Position numbers and translations under genes: made by a program. Source: Eukaryota sp. TZLM1-RC (taxonomy: Eukaryota; Metamonada: BaSk clade). From it: a stretch of DNA of 64,000 nucleotides. The notes beneath the pieces were generated by a model. The model saw nothing but the letters and a program-made list of their open reading frames with translations. It had not been told where the DNA came from and made no database searches. Shown here piece after piece: positions 21,323 through 34,193 of the stretch. Positions within the stretch are counted from its first letter, which is position 1. Each line of letters starts with the position of its first letter. The stretch is taken from NCBI GenBank assembly GCA_040285825.1, contig JAUPSS010000010.1:186001-250000 (forward strand). The letters are read 5' to 3'.

Positions 21323-22705
21323 TTTTTTTTGATACCTATTTTATTCAAACAAAATTGTAAAAAAACTAAACAATCAATCTCCTCAAACTGCACATCTACT
21401 ATTGAAAACTTACCTACAGCATTTTCTTCAAAAAAATCTTTCTAGTGATAACAACGAGCTAGAAACAAGGCTATACATTCCTTTTCAAAATAGAAAATAC
21501 AATTCTATTTTGCCAAAAGGTTCGGTCAAATATTTTTCCAATTCTGTTTTTGACAATAGATGAAAAATCGTCTATAAAAGATAACGCAGTTTTACCCAAG
21601 GTTCCAAATAGGGAAAAAGCAAAGGGCAAAGAAGGTATTGAGTATGTGAGTTGGAATTCAAATTATTGATTTTTTCAGCATACTTGATAATTTTCGCTTC
21701 TTCAGCTTTTTTCTTCTTCTTCAGCTCTACGTAAAGTTGAATTATAAGATTGTGCCAGTTTTTCATTTGAGCTGTTTGATACATCAGTAGATCTGACATC
21801 AATAATGATCATTGATTCATCAAATCCGGGAACTAGCACATGACCACGGCTGTCACCAAAAAAATTTCTGTCAGATTCATCAGCCAAAATTTGAAAGCAA
21901 AGGTTGTGAAAAAAAATTCAATCTTGTAGGACTTGAACATACAATAAAGCTGATCACGACTTGCATCATGCACTTTTGATCTAAAAGTAATAAAACGATT
22001 ACAATTAAATAAATGGGTTGGAGTGACAGTCTTTCCACATTTACAAATTAAACCATGAGGAAGATTATCAGGCCAAATAAAAGATCGAAGACGCATAGAT
22101 AACAAAAAGCAAGGGTCATTGAGAAACAAACCATAAACTCTTGGTACTTGATTAATCAAACAAGAGGCAGAACTATCATAAACATCCATTAAAAAATTTG
22201 CAAAAGCGGGATTTTTTTCTTGGCCATGCCAAGACGTACTTCATAATCCAAGCCTTCAATCATTACTGTCAGTTTTTGTTGACGCTTCTTCACACAATAC
22301 CTTAAATTAACTAAATTTCGTGGAGGAATCTCTTGAACTGAGTCGGGAAAGCATTGACACCAAATTTCTGGTGCAATTTTATTAATAGCAACATCAAGGT
22401 CATACAAATATTTTGAAAATGATGGATTAAGCAAATGGCTATCTTCAGGAAAACGATTCACAAATTCATAAATAAAATTTTTGCCACCTCCAATAAAGGC
22501 AGCTTTACAAAGGTAGCTTGATTTATGAAAATCAACACCGCCAAAATTTGTACCACAAAGTATGTGGCTTCGTAACTGAAATGCATCAATTTCCAATAAT
22601 TTTGCTAAAAAATTGGTTCTTTGTTCATTAAAAATTCGACAAAATTCCAAAGAAATTGATGGTGATGTTGATCTCAAAATATGAGTAAATTTTCCAGAAT
22701 AACAA
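21323..22705 (-). mobile_element. Family D RLE retrotransposon, broken
   Basis: From 22,677 the minus strand reads RSTSPSISLEFCRIFNEQRT, GGVDFHKSSYLCKAAF, then family D linker, CKCGKTVTPTHLFNCN knuckle, SRGHVLVPGFDES and LFGTLGKTAL-type tail with a 3' UTR ending in an A run at about 21,323. The RLE motif reads RGH in place of RGD, so a predicted catalytic Asp is lost. There are frameshifts near 22,195, 21,905 and 21,705 (an extra gaag-type repeat, ttcttcttcttcagc). Dead copy; its 5' edge follows the 3' tail of a family B copy. Confidence 0.85.
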
Positions 22706-23135
22706 TTTTTTTAGTTTTTTGAAATTTATTTTCAACGCTAATCAAACATTTAACAAAAAGACTAGAACTCAATATCCTCAATACACGCATCAACATCATC
22801 AAATCTTTTAAGCGCGCGATTTTCATATTCTATTCCTAATTGTAACAGTGCTTTGGTCAACATTTCTGGAATTGCTTTAAGAATACTAAAAACAATTCTA
22901 TTGTGCCAGAAATTGAAGTTCAATTCTTTTCCTGCTCTTTCTTTTATTAAACTTCTGAAATCTTCAAGAAATTTAATGCCAGATATTCCAATGTTACCAA
23001 AAAGAGAAACAGCAAATGGAACCAACTGATACTTGACATGCTCAACACGTCCTAGCTGAGATAAGGGTTCATTGTACTTTTTGATTTTGCTCTTTTCAGC
23101 AAAGCAAAGTGGAGTTTCATCTCTTTTAGCAAAAT
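22706..23135 (-). mobile_element. Family B 3' end chained between A2 and D
   Basis: The frame 22,762 to about 23,135 encodes AKRDETPLCFAEKSKIKKYNEPL to ACIEDIEF and a 3' UTR with a tail near 22,708. It starts 5'-truncated exactly where the A2 3' tail ends and itself ends where family D starts, so three elements on the minus strand are chained head to tail (A2, B, D). Confidence 0.85.
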
Positions 23136-26100
23136 ATATATTTTTTTTAAATGTAATTTTATTCAAAACCTATAAATCAACATCTAAAAAATCCATCTCT
23201 CCCAAAACAAAAACACTAGATGCAACTCTCTCATAGTGAGAACCAAGAGACAGCAAAGCATCAGAAACCATCTTCAACATCCCCTTAAAAATAGAAAACA
23301 CGATTCTATTTTGCCAAAACAATCTGTTGAAATTTCTGCCAGTTCTTCTCTTTACAATCATTTCAAAATCATCCAAAAAACGTAAAGCAGTTGGTGCAAG
23401 TGAACCAAAAAGGGAAAATACAAATGGATACAAATTGTATTTTGCATGCTGTAGACTGGCCAATTTGGACAAAGGTTCATTGTATTTTTTGAATTTAAAA
23501 TTTTCAGCATTTGAAAGGGGATTATGAATTTCAGAATTAACAAGCCTTTCATTTGAGGCATTACAAGGATCAACAGACATTACATCCAATAAAATGAAGT
23601 TTCCATCTAATCCAGGTAATATAACATCACCTCTATTATTCTTATGAAAATCATTTTCAGCATCAAACAGATTTGACAACAGAGGTTCCAAGAAGGATTC
23701 AATTCTATGAGATTTACACATACAATATAACTGGTCTCTTACAGCATCATGAATCTTGCTTCTAAAAGTAATAAAATGTTTACAATTTAACAAATGAGTA
23801 GTTGTAATTTCTCGAGAACATTTACAAATTAAATTATGAGGTAAATTATCAGGCCAGATAAAGGAACGAAATCTCATATTCAGAGTCCAAGCAGAATCGG
23901 ATAAGAGAGTACCATAAACTTGTGGAATTGTTGTTACTAAGGCAGAAGAAGTACTGTAACACATATCTTGTAAAAGATTTGCAAAAGCGGGATTCTTTTT
24001 CTTGGCCAAGCCAAGTCTAACATCAAAATCCAAGCTTTCAAAAATCTTTGACAATTTTTGTTGAAGCTTTTTACAGCAAAACTGTAAATTAAAAAGAGAT
24101 CGGTTTGGAATTTCTTGAATTGATTGAGGAAAACATTTGGTCCAAATTTGTGGCGGCAATTTTTCAAGTTCACAAGATAACTCACACAAATAAGGACTGC
24201 AATTGGGAACTAACAGATGAGAATCATCAGGAAATCTACGAGAAAATTCATAAATAAAATTTTTGCCACCACCCAAGAATGCTGATTGACACAAAATTGA
24301 AGATTTAGTAAATCCAATACCACCCAAATTTGCTGAAGAAAACAAATGGCTTTTCAACATTCCCGGTTCTACATCCAATAAATCAGCAAAAAAATTCTGT
24401 TCTCAATGAATTAAAAGAACGACAAAAATCTAATGCTATGGAAGGAGCACAAGATCTCAAAATGTGGGTTATTCTCCCAGTGTAGCAAATTTTAAACATG
24501 AAAAATTTAATATGTTTTTCTATATCTAAAGAAGAAATTGAATCAAGTTCAATTTTCATTTTTTCCAAAATAACTTGTAATTCATTCTGAATTTGAGGCA
24601 CATTTCCTAACCAACAACCAAGGAACTTAAAAGCATCACTACTATAATTAGTAAAAGGGACAATAGAATCGTTTATCACGAGGTCTTGAGCAGAAGAGCC
24701 AATCAGAAGGCATTTGCTGGCATTAAGATGAAGCCCAACATTTTCATATGAATCGGCAATTTCTTGAGCAACCAATTCTAGTAAATCAAATGAACCAATC
24801 AAGGATATATCATCCATATAAGCAACTATTTTTATAGAAGGGTATTTTTGCTTAATGATATTTAAAGTTTTGTGAATAGCTAAACAAAACAATAATGGGC
24901 CTAAAGGATCTCCCTGCTTCACTCCAGAAGATGATTTAAGTGCAAATGAATTAAAAATTAAATCTGATTCTTTACCATAAAAATGGTAGAAAAAACTCGA
25001 TAGCTCAGGAAAATCAGATTTAATAACTTCAAAAATTGCTTCTCGCTTTACAGAATTAAAAGCATTTTTAAAGTCGAGATTAAAAATAAAATTATTTTCC
25101 TCTGCATTAAAAAAGGTATCAGAGGCAATAGCAGCAACAGAAGCACCATCAATTGTTTTGATTCCAAATTGATGAGGATTCAAAAATGTAGAAGCTTTGT
25201 CTTTGACACGATCGAAGACAATTGATGCCAGCAAACGAGAAAGAGATTCACCAACAGCAATTGGGCGTATTCCATCAGGTTTGATTCCGTTTCCAGGCTT
25301 TACTAAAGCAATCAGACGTGCTGCGAGTAATTCAAATGGAGGATTAATTTTCAAAACAATCAATTGTTGAAAATAGTGGGCTAGATCATCAGCAATTTCG
25401 GGAGCACTGGAACACGCTATTTTTAACAGATCAAAAGAAATTCCAGATGGGCCTGCTGCTTTCCCCTTTGGCAATTTTTGAATAGCTTTAAGAACCTCAA
25501 TTGCAGTAATAGGATTTTCAATCCAAAAAGGACACACTTCAGGCTTGCTGCACTTGAAATTTTCTTGAGGATGCAACTTTTGGAGTTTTTCAAGGGTATC
25601 AGAGTTTACATCAGCCAAAGAAGAGGAAAACAAAGACTGCTTTGCGGCACCATAACGACCACGTAAGCACAATTTACGGCAAATTTTTGATTTTACAATT
25701 TTTCTATTTCCAAATTTTTTCTTAAAACAATTTTTGTTTTTTCTAGCAAAATATTTCCAGAAGGATGAAATATTCCACTTATTATTTTTCAATTCAGAAG
25801 TAAAATTTCTCATTTCCATTGAGAAGGGGATTGTGCTGGCGGGACTTATTTCTACTGGGATCCGGATCGGGGGTCTTACGGTATCAACGGCTTTACAATT
25901 CGTACAAAACAGAAGTTTTCGACCATTTCGTGAATCTGCAACATCTTTTTTGCAAAATGGACAACAAAAATTACTGTTTTCAGAAGGGGAAGAAGAGGGA
26001 ACACTAGAAGCATTTAACTGTTGATCGTCAGAAACATTATTTGCAGCACCTTTCACAACGGCAACAGCTGGAACAGAACATTTGAGAATTTGTTGAGCAG

Positions 26101-26622
26101 ATTTTAATTCAAATTCTCTTTTTTGTTTTTCAGGGCACGTTCTCGAATTATGACCACTGATACCACAAATCGAACATTTTTTAGAACCTTTTAATGGCAG
26201 TGGTTTCATTTTTTCAGTTCTTTCAATTTTGTCAATTTGTGAGTTAAAAGTAGAAAGAGACTTTTGACTTTTTGCAGTTTCAGTTGGAGAAAACAAATTT
26301 CGAGAAACGGAGTTGTTAATAGAACGCGCAACAGAACGTAAGGATCGTAATTGTGGTTTTTGTGTGTTTTTTCTGCTACAATGATCAGTTTTTGAATTGA
26401 AATTTTTTTGAGATAAATTTTGAGCATAGCTTGTATTGTGGGGAGAGTGGAGGAGTGAAGGAGATGAGCTTGATCTGACTGGTAGAATCTTTACTTGGGC
26501 GTTCCAATCAGTATCAGAGTCACTATCAGCCAATGGCATCGTTTTGACACAGAAAAAATACGACTTTGACGCCGTGACAGAAAGTGAAATACGAGAGGGT
26601 TGACTAAGGGAGGGAGAAAAAA
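23136..26622 (-). mobile_element. Family A copy A2, full-length RLE retrotransposon
   Basis: This is the reference copy. About 3.49 kb from the 5' UTR (26,540-26,622, ctccctcccttagtcaaccc) to a 3' UTR of about 30 bp with AATAAA and an A run near 23,140. The single polyprotein of about 1,120 aa is interrupted only by one extra A in an A run near 24,388. It belongs to the RLE group of non-LTR retrotransposons (R2/NeSL/Utopia-like layout), which nick DNA and prime reverse transcription on the nick. It separates the two 8-kb duplicates. A single-base frameshift in a homopolymer may be real or a consensus error. Confidence 0.92.
23170..26539 (-). pseudogene. Family A polyprotein (A2): Zn fingers, RT, RLE; one frameshift
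   Basis: The ATG at 26,539 (MPLADSDSDTDW) was chosen over an upstream in-frame extension because it is conserved in A1 and B1. In order: Ser/Asp-rich start; CCHC CSICGISGHNSRTC (about 122-135); CCPFCKK...FCTNCK (192-215); RT about 345-720 with FNLDFKNAF (catalytic Asp near 489), VKQGDPLGPLL and YMDD (574-577); thumb with GGIGFTKSS; CKCSREITTTHLLNCK (C-x-C-x7-H-x4-C); RLE core RGDVILPGLDGNFILLDV (D-x13-D; Gly-Asp replaces the usual Pro-Asp); tail ending EMDFLDVDL. The break is near residue 717. Frames are 26,539-24,383 and 24,378-23,170. Confidence 0.9.
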
Positions 26623-26664
26623 TTGCTAAATTGTAGAAAAAGATATTAAAAGTTTGACAGAGAA
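26623..26664 (+). other. Short family B-like scrap at A2 5' edge
   Basis: aattgctaaattgtagaaaa and the following ten bases resemble the family B codons for KLQKKILK in + orientation. Just a junction fragment between A2 and the second 8-kb copy; gacagaga is repeated at the boundary. Confidence 0.5.
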
Positions 26665-28611
26665 GACAGAGAAACAGCACGACTTTGACGCTATTTTGGA
26701 TATTGAGTTCTAGTTTTTTGTTTAATGTTTTGTTAGCGTTGAAAATAAATTTCAAATTCTAAAAAAAACTTTGACGCCGTGACAGAAAGTGAAATATGAG
26801 AAGGTTGACTAAGGGAGGGAGAAAACAAAAGATTTAGATTTTAAGAATGCTTTTAATTCTGTAGCACGTTCTTCCATTTTGCGTTTGCTGCGAAAGCATT
26901 TTCCTGAAGTTGAGTCTTTTTTCTATTCATTTTATGGAAAATCATCAACATTGGTCTATGAAAACTTTGACCTGCTTTCTTCTTCAGGTGTTAAACAGGG
27001 CGATCCACTTGGTCCTTTTTTTCTTTTTGTCTGGCAATTCATCCATTAATGTGCGAATTAAAAGAAAAATTCCCAGAAATAGATATTGTAGCATATATGG
27101 ATGACATTTCTGTAATTGCTCCTATTACAATTCTCAAACAAATAGCAACTTTTATTCAACAGCGTTATGAAGATATTGGTCTCTCATTGAATATCTCCAA
27201 ATGTTTGATTATTGGCCATGAACCAATTGATTTTTTTCATTAATGATGTCAATGTCCCCTTTATCAATTATGATCAGTCTGGTTTTCGTTTTTTGGGTTG
27301 TTATCTCGGAAATATTGAAGAAGTCAAAAGCCAACTTTCGACTCTGTTGACTCAATTTTTTTTATAAATTGAAATTTATTTTCGACGCTAACAAAACATT
27401 AAACAAAAAACTAGAACTCAATATCCTCAATACACGCATCAACATCATCAAATCTTTTAAGCGCGCGATTTTCATACTCTATTCCTAATTGTAACAGTGC
27501 TTTGGTCAACATTTCTGGAATTGCTTTAAGAATACTGAAAACAATTCTATTGTGCCAGAAATTGACATCTTTTGAAAAAATGTGACAGCAAGGATTTTAT
27601 TGTTCGACTTAGCACGGCTAAGAAAGAAAATCCTGCTTTTGCAAATTTTTTGATTGATTTGAAGGACAGTTCATCTGCAGTTTTGATAGATCAAATTCCC
27701 CAGATTTATGGCCTATTTTTGAATGACGACCAATGGACTACTGCTATGAGAATGCGTTGTTTTTTATGACCTTGTAATTTGCCCAATGATTTGTTTTGCA
27801 AATGTGGAGCTGGTTTGACATTATCACATTTATTTAATTGTAATAGATTTATTTCCTATCGTTCTACGTTGCATGATGCAGTCAGAGATCAAATCCATGC
27901 AATGTGTAATTCCTATCATATTGAATCTTTTGTAGAACCTTTGTTGAGGTCTCTTGATATAAATGAAAGCGTAAGAGATTCAGAATATGGAAAACGACGT
28001 GCTGATGTTGTTGTGCCCTCGTTGATGATGTCATGAATGTTGTTGATGTCGTAACAGTGGATGTTTGCAAGAAAAATGGCTTGAAAAATGCTCAATCCGA
28101 AGTATCCCCCCTTGATGACTCCGAATTGTACAAAAGGAAAAAATATGCAAATCCTTTAAAAGAATTGAAACATGTTCGCCATGTAGATTACCAAATTTGC
28201 CCATTTGCTATATCGTTGTATGGTCGTCTTGGAAAAACTGCTTTGAATTTTATTGATGATTTTGAAAATCTTGTGAAAAGAAGAATGAATAAGCGTTTTG
28301 ATCGTCGCTTGTGGCTAAATCGTATTGTTTTTACTATTTTCAAATCAATTCCTAAAATGATTTCGAAAGCTTTGATGTCTGTCAGTGCACATTACGAAGA
28401 AATTGCTGTTGTGAGGTTTGATGGTGTGGAAGCTTGTTTTTGAAGATATTGACTTTTTAGACTGTGGTTTAACAATAAATTAAAAATTAAAAAAAACGGG
28501 ATTCTTTTCTTTAGCCAAGCTAAGACGAACAGTGAAATCCAAGTTTTCAAAAACTTTTAATATCTTTTTCTGCAATTTAGCATATGCAAATTTCAAGGAA
28601 ATCAAACTCAA

Positions 28612-30905
28612 ATAACTTTTTGATATGCTGAAATCTGTGTGCCGCCAAAATTCCTTTATTATTAAAGATTTATGTTCCTTTTTTCAAGATGTTTTGACAA
28701 TGAAAATTGTTCCACCTAAAGAATTAAGTGCATCACGGTTAGTGGCTTTAACTAAACCTAATGGAAAAGTTCGCCCAATTGCTATTGGTGAAGCCATTTA
28801 TCGCCTGATGTCTTCAGTAATTTTTAACCGAGTTTCAACAAAAAGCTAATGAATACTTTTATCCATTCCAATATGGAATCAAAACCATAGATGGAGCTTC
28901 AGTTGCGGCTTTGACATCTGATCTATTTTTCAATTGTCACGAAAATAGTTGCATTTTTAATCTTGATTTCAAAAATGCTTTCAATTCAGTGAAAAGAGAT
29001 TCAATTTGGAAAGAAATCAAATCAAATTTTCCTGAACTCGAAACCTTTTTTTATAGGTTTTATGGTAATTCATCTGATTTAATTTTTAATTCTTTTAATC
29101 TTGATTCTTTATCAGGAGTTAAACAAGGAGACCCTTTAGGTCCTTTCTTTTTTTGTCTTGCAATTCACCCAATTTTGAAAAAAATTAAAAGAAGAAAAAT
29201 TCTGACCTTCAAGTGGTAGCATACATGGATGACATTTCTTGTATTGGTCCAGAAAATACAATTAATAGGGTTGCTAATGAAGCTGCTACATTATACCAAT
29301 CCATAGGTCTTGAGTTGAATGTTCAAAAATGTTTTTGTATTTCTAGGAAAAATGTTAAGTTAATAATTAATTCCCTTGAAGTTCCATATATTGATTATAC
29401 TTCAACTAGTTTCTGCTTTCTTGGGTGCTATTTAGGTTCCGCCGAAAAGACACTTGATAGCCTTGAAAACTATTTAAATTCAATTAAAAAAAGAGCTAGA
29501 AGTCATAAAGACCCTTGAATTGGAAAAACATCTTAAGTTTTTTTCTTTTGAAAATTTGTTATGCTGGAAAAATTACTCATTTACTGAGATCATTACCTCC
29601 ATCCCTAACTTACAATTTTTGTAGACAATTTAACAAAATACGTACCCAATTTTTGGCTTACTTAATGTCTGTTGATCCATCAATTTTGAAAAATCATATT
29701 TTTTCTGATGTTCAACTTGGCGGTGTTGGATTCAATTCATCAAAATATTTGACCAAAGCTGCATTTATTGGTGGTGGAAAAATTTTGTATTTGAATTCTG
29801 TAGAAGATATCCTTTGCCGAAAATCTTCTTGAAAGTACAAATAGCCTATTCCTCGATAACTTAAGAGAAGAAATATCCAGTTTATCTCCCGACTTATGGC
29901 AATCATGTTTCCCCATATCCATTCAAGAAATTCCAGACAGAAGTTTATATTCATTAAAATTTGCGCTGAAAAAGCTCCAACGACATCTTTTGAAAAATTT
30001 GAAAGCAAGGATTTTATTGTTCGACTTAGCACGGCTAAGAAAGAAAATCCTGCTTTTGCAAATTTTTTTGATTGATTTGAAGGACAGTTCATCTGCAGTT
30101 TTGATAGATCAAATTCCCCAGATTTATGGCCTATTTTTGAATGACGACCAATGGACTACTGCTATGAGAATGCGTTGTTATTTATGGCCTTGTACATTGC
30201 CCAATGATTTGTTTTGCAAATGTGGAGCTGGTTTGACATTATCACATTTATTCAATTATAATAGATTTATTTCCTATCGTTCTACGTTGCATGATGCAGT
30301 CAGAGATCAAATCCATGCAATGTGTAATTCCTATCATATTGAATCTTTTGTAGAACCTTTGTTGAGGTCTCTTGATATAAATGAAAGCGTAAGAGATTCA
30401 GAATATGGAAAACGACGTGCTGATGTTGTTGTGCCCTCGTTTGATGATGTCATGAATGTTGTTGATGTCGTAACAGTGGATGTTTGCAAGAAAAATGCCT
30501 TGAGAAATGCACAATCCGAAGTATCTCCCTTGATGACTCCGAATTGTACAAACGAAAAAAATATGCAAATCCTTTAAAAGAATTGAAACATGTTCGCCAT
30601 GTAGATTACCAAATTTGCCCATTTGCTATATCGTTATATGGTCGTCTTGGAAATACTGCAATGAATTTTATTGATGATTTTGAAAATCTTGTGAAAAGAA
30701 GAATGAATAAGCGTTTTGATCGTCGCTTGTGGCTAAATCGTATTGTTTTTACTATTTTCAAATCAATTCCTAAAATGATTTCGAAAGCTTTGATGTCTGT
30801 CAGTGCACATTACGAAGAAATTGCTGTTGTGAGGTTTGATGGTGTGTAAGCTTGTTTTGAAGATATTGACTTTTAGACTGTAGTTTAATAATAAATTAAA
30901 ATTTT
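28612..30905 (+). pseudogene. Family C copy C2', frameshifted duplicate
   Basis: Same element as 17,116-19,417, but the RT-RLE frame is split into at least six pieces (28,625-28,849; 28,911-29,219; 29,213-29,518; 29,515-29,832; 29,990-30,577; 30,484-30,849). The breaks fall in homopolymers: an extra A near 28,844, extra A near 29,182 and 29,489, extra T near 29,541, and lost bases near 29,782, 29,993 and 30,527. YMDD (29,222) and the RLE core RRADVVVPSFDDVMNVVDV are still readable. Either decay since duplication or uncorrected sequencing errors. Confidence 0.88.
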
Positions 30906-32815
30906 TCAAAAAAAAGAAATTGAAGTTCAATTCTTTTCCTGCTCTTTCTTTTATTAAACTTCTGAAACCTTCAAGAAATTTAATGCCAGATATTCCAATG
31001 TTACCGAAAAGAGAAACAGCAAATGGAACCAACTGATACTTGACATGCTCAACACGTCCTAGCTGAGATAAGGGTTCATTGTACTTTTTGATTTTGCTCT
31101 TTTCAGAATTTTATTTCAATAAAAATACAGTACATAAAATGACCCTTGTAATACTTCTAACGAAAATTTCATTAACTCAGATGTAAATAATCCTCTTCTT
31201 GCTGGCGAAAAATATAAAATTGCTAAATATGCCCATTTCCTCAGTTAATGAAAATTCTCATGCCTAATATAATTTATGTCCCTTTGTTTTTTCTTTGCTT
31301 GGATCTCTAGGTAAGGCTGCTATGGCTTTCCTGGAGGATTTTGTTGTAGTTGTAAAGTAAAGAACAGGAAGAATTTTCAATCGTGTTTACTGCCAAAACA
31401 GGATTGTATTTTCTATTTTTAAGGGATAACTGATTTCTGATTCACTCTCTTCTTTTGAGAAATTTTCTGAATCTTTAGCAATTAATGATGATTTTTATTT
31501 ATTCATTTAATAAGGAATATGAAAACATAAAATACACAACTAAAACTCCACATCCTCAAAACTCGCATCCCCTACATCAAAAACAATTAATTAGCAATTA
31601 GCAATTAATTAGCAACATCAAATTTTTTTATTTTAAAAATTTGTTATTCTGGAAAAATTCCCGCTTCAGTATCTCTTGATTTCTGTAGATCGTTCAACAA
31701 ACTTCGGGTCAATTTTTTTCTTCATTGGAAGTAAATGAATCTTTAATTCGAAGTCATGTATTTTGTTCTGCTGAATTGAGTAGATTTGGTTTCACTAAAT
31801 CTTCGATTATATGTAAAGCAGCATTTTCAATAGGTAGAAACAATTTTATTTTTGAATTTTACTAAAGGTTTCCTTATGATGTTCATCTGATCCATGGTGA
31901 ATCAAATTTTTATTTAAATCAACTTCAAATTGAATTAGAAGCCAAAAATTTGTAAGTTTTGGACTGATGCTCCGATTAATTCAACTGAAGTACAGACTGC
32001 TATCAACAAGCAGCAGGTCCATCTGGTATTTCGTTTGATGTTTTGAAATCCGCTTGTTGGAAAACTCCGCAAATTTTTTTATGTACTGTATTTTTATTGA
32101 ACTAAAGTTCTATCTAGTATTCAATATCCTCCAAACGCATCACTATTACTAAACCTAATCACAGCATTTCGTTCATATTCTACACCAAATGCTAAAAGGG
32201 CTTTAGAAATCATTGTTGGAATAGACTTGAAGATGCAAAAACAATTCTACTTAACCAGAAAGTGTAATTCATTTATTTACGAGATCTATTCAGTAAAACT
32301 TTTGGAAGTTTTCAAAAAGTGTAACCCTGAAGGTCCAATATTGCCAAATAGAGAAATTGCAAACGGCACAAACAGATATTTCACATGTTCGGCTCTACCT
32401 AATTGTGCAAATGGTTCTTCAGAAATTTGTGATGATCTTGCAGAATAATTTCAAAATCTGGTTTGTCTCAATACCATTCCTCCGACTGAATTACTAGCCG
32501 CTCGATTGATTGTCTTGGTAAAATTTGGAAATGGTAAGAAGCCAGATGGAATTCGTCCAATTGCCATTGGCGAATCAATTACTCGTCTTTTTGCTCCAAT
32601 TGTTTTTAATCCTGTTGCTTCGAAAATTGCAAAATTTTTAGCACCTTTTCAATTTGGAATTAAAACAATTAATGGTGCATCAGTTGCTGCCTTGACTTCT
32701 GATTGATTTTTTAATTCTAATGATCAGAATTATATTTTCAATTTAGATTTTAAAAATGCTGTTAATTCTGTACATTTTTTTAACAAGCTTCAACTTGGTA
32801 CTGAGCTTCAATTAT

Positions 32816-34193
32816 TTTTTTGATACCTATTTTATTCAAACAAAATTGTAAAAAACTAAACAATCAATCTCCTCAAACTGCACATCTACTATTGAAAACT
32901 TACCTACAGCATTTTCTTCAAAAAATCTTTCTAGTGATAACAACGAGCTAGAAACAAGGCTATACATTCCTTTTCAAAATAGAAAATACAATTCTATTTT
33001 GCCAAAAGGTTCGGTCAAATATTTTTCCAATTCTGTTTTTGACAATAGATGAAAAATCGTCTATAAAAGATAACGCAGTTTTACCCAAGGTTCCAAATAG
33101 GGAAAAAGCAAAAGGGCAAAGAAGGTATTGAGTATGTGAGTTGGAATTCAAATTATTGATTTTTTCAGCATACTTGATAATTTTCGCTTCTTCAGCTTTT
33201 TTCTTCTTCTTCAGCTCTACGTAAAGTTGAATTATAAGATTGTGCCAGTTTTTCATTTGAGCTGTTTGATACATCAGTAGATCTGACATCAATAATGATC
33301 ATTGATTCATCAAATCCGGGAACTAGCACATGACCACGGCTGTCACCAAAAAAATTTCTGTCAGATTCATCAGCCAAAATTTGAAAGCAAAGGTTGTGAA
33401 AAAAATTCAATCTTGTAGGACTTGAACATACAATAAAGCTGATCACGACTTGCATCATGCACTTTTGATCTAAAAGTAATAAAACGATTACAATTAAATA
33501 AATGGGTTGGAGTGACAGTCTTTCCACATTTACAAATTAAACCATGAGGAAGATTATCAGGCCAAATAAAAGATCGAAGACGCATAGATAACAAAAAGCA
33601 AGGGTCATTGAGAAACAAACCATAAACTCTTGGTACTTGATTAATCAAACAAGAGGCAGAACTATCATAAACATCCATTAAAAAATTTGCAAAAGCGGGA
33701 TTTTTTTCTTGGCCATGCCAAGACGTACTTCATAATCCAAGCCTTCAATCATTACTGTCAGTTTTTGTTGACGCTTCTTCACACAATACCTTAAATTAAC
33801 TAAATTTCGTGGAGGAATCTCTTGAACTGAGTCGGGAAAGCATTGACACCAAATTTCTGATGCAATTTTATTAATAGCAACATCAAGGTCATACAAATAT
33901 TTTGAAAATGATGGATTAAGCAAATGGCTATCTTCAGGAAAACGATTCACAAATTCATAAATAAAATTTTGCCACCTCCAATAAAGGCAGCTTTACAAAG
34001 GTAGCTTGATTTATGAAAATCAACACCGCCAAAATTTGTACCACAAAGTATGTGGCTTCGTAACTGAAATGCATCAATTTCCAATAATTTTGCTAAAAAA
34101 TTGGTTCTTTGTTCATTAAAAATTCGACAAAATTCCAAAGAAATTGATGGTGATGTTGATCTCAAAATATGAGTAAATTTTCCAGAATAACAA
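32816..34193 (-). pseudogene. Family D copy in the second duplicate
   Basis: Counterpart of 21,323-22,705 with the same extra gaag unit and the same RGH in the RLE core, plus its own homopolymer differences (one T fewer near 33,968, splitting GGGKNFIYEF). Not functional. Confidence 0.85.

Larger units (their letters stand above)
15174..23135. repeat. 8-kb direct duplication, copy 1
   Basis: Everything from gacagagaaacagcac in the B1 5' UTR to ttagcaaaat inside a family B copy recurs at 26,665-34,623 in the same order and orientation, offset by about 11.49 kb. Both copies contain the same nested junctions (micro-insertion, F, B, C1, B', C2, degenerate zone, D, B). Differences are mostly one-base changes in homopolymers. 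In this copy the 740-residue family C frame is open; in the other it is broken several times. The two copies are separated by the A2 element. Confidence 0.95.

Noticed and set aside
24383-26755. Upstream extension of the A2 polyprotein to 26,755
   Set aside because: The extension is 5' UTR plus junction DNA; the conserved ATG is at 26,539 in A2 and its equivalents in A1 and B1.
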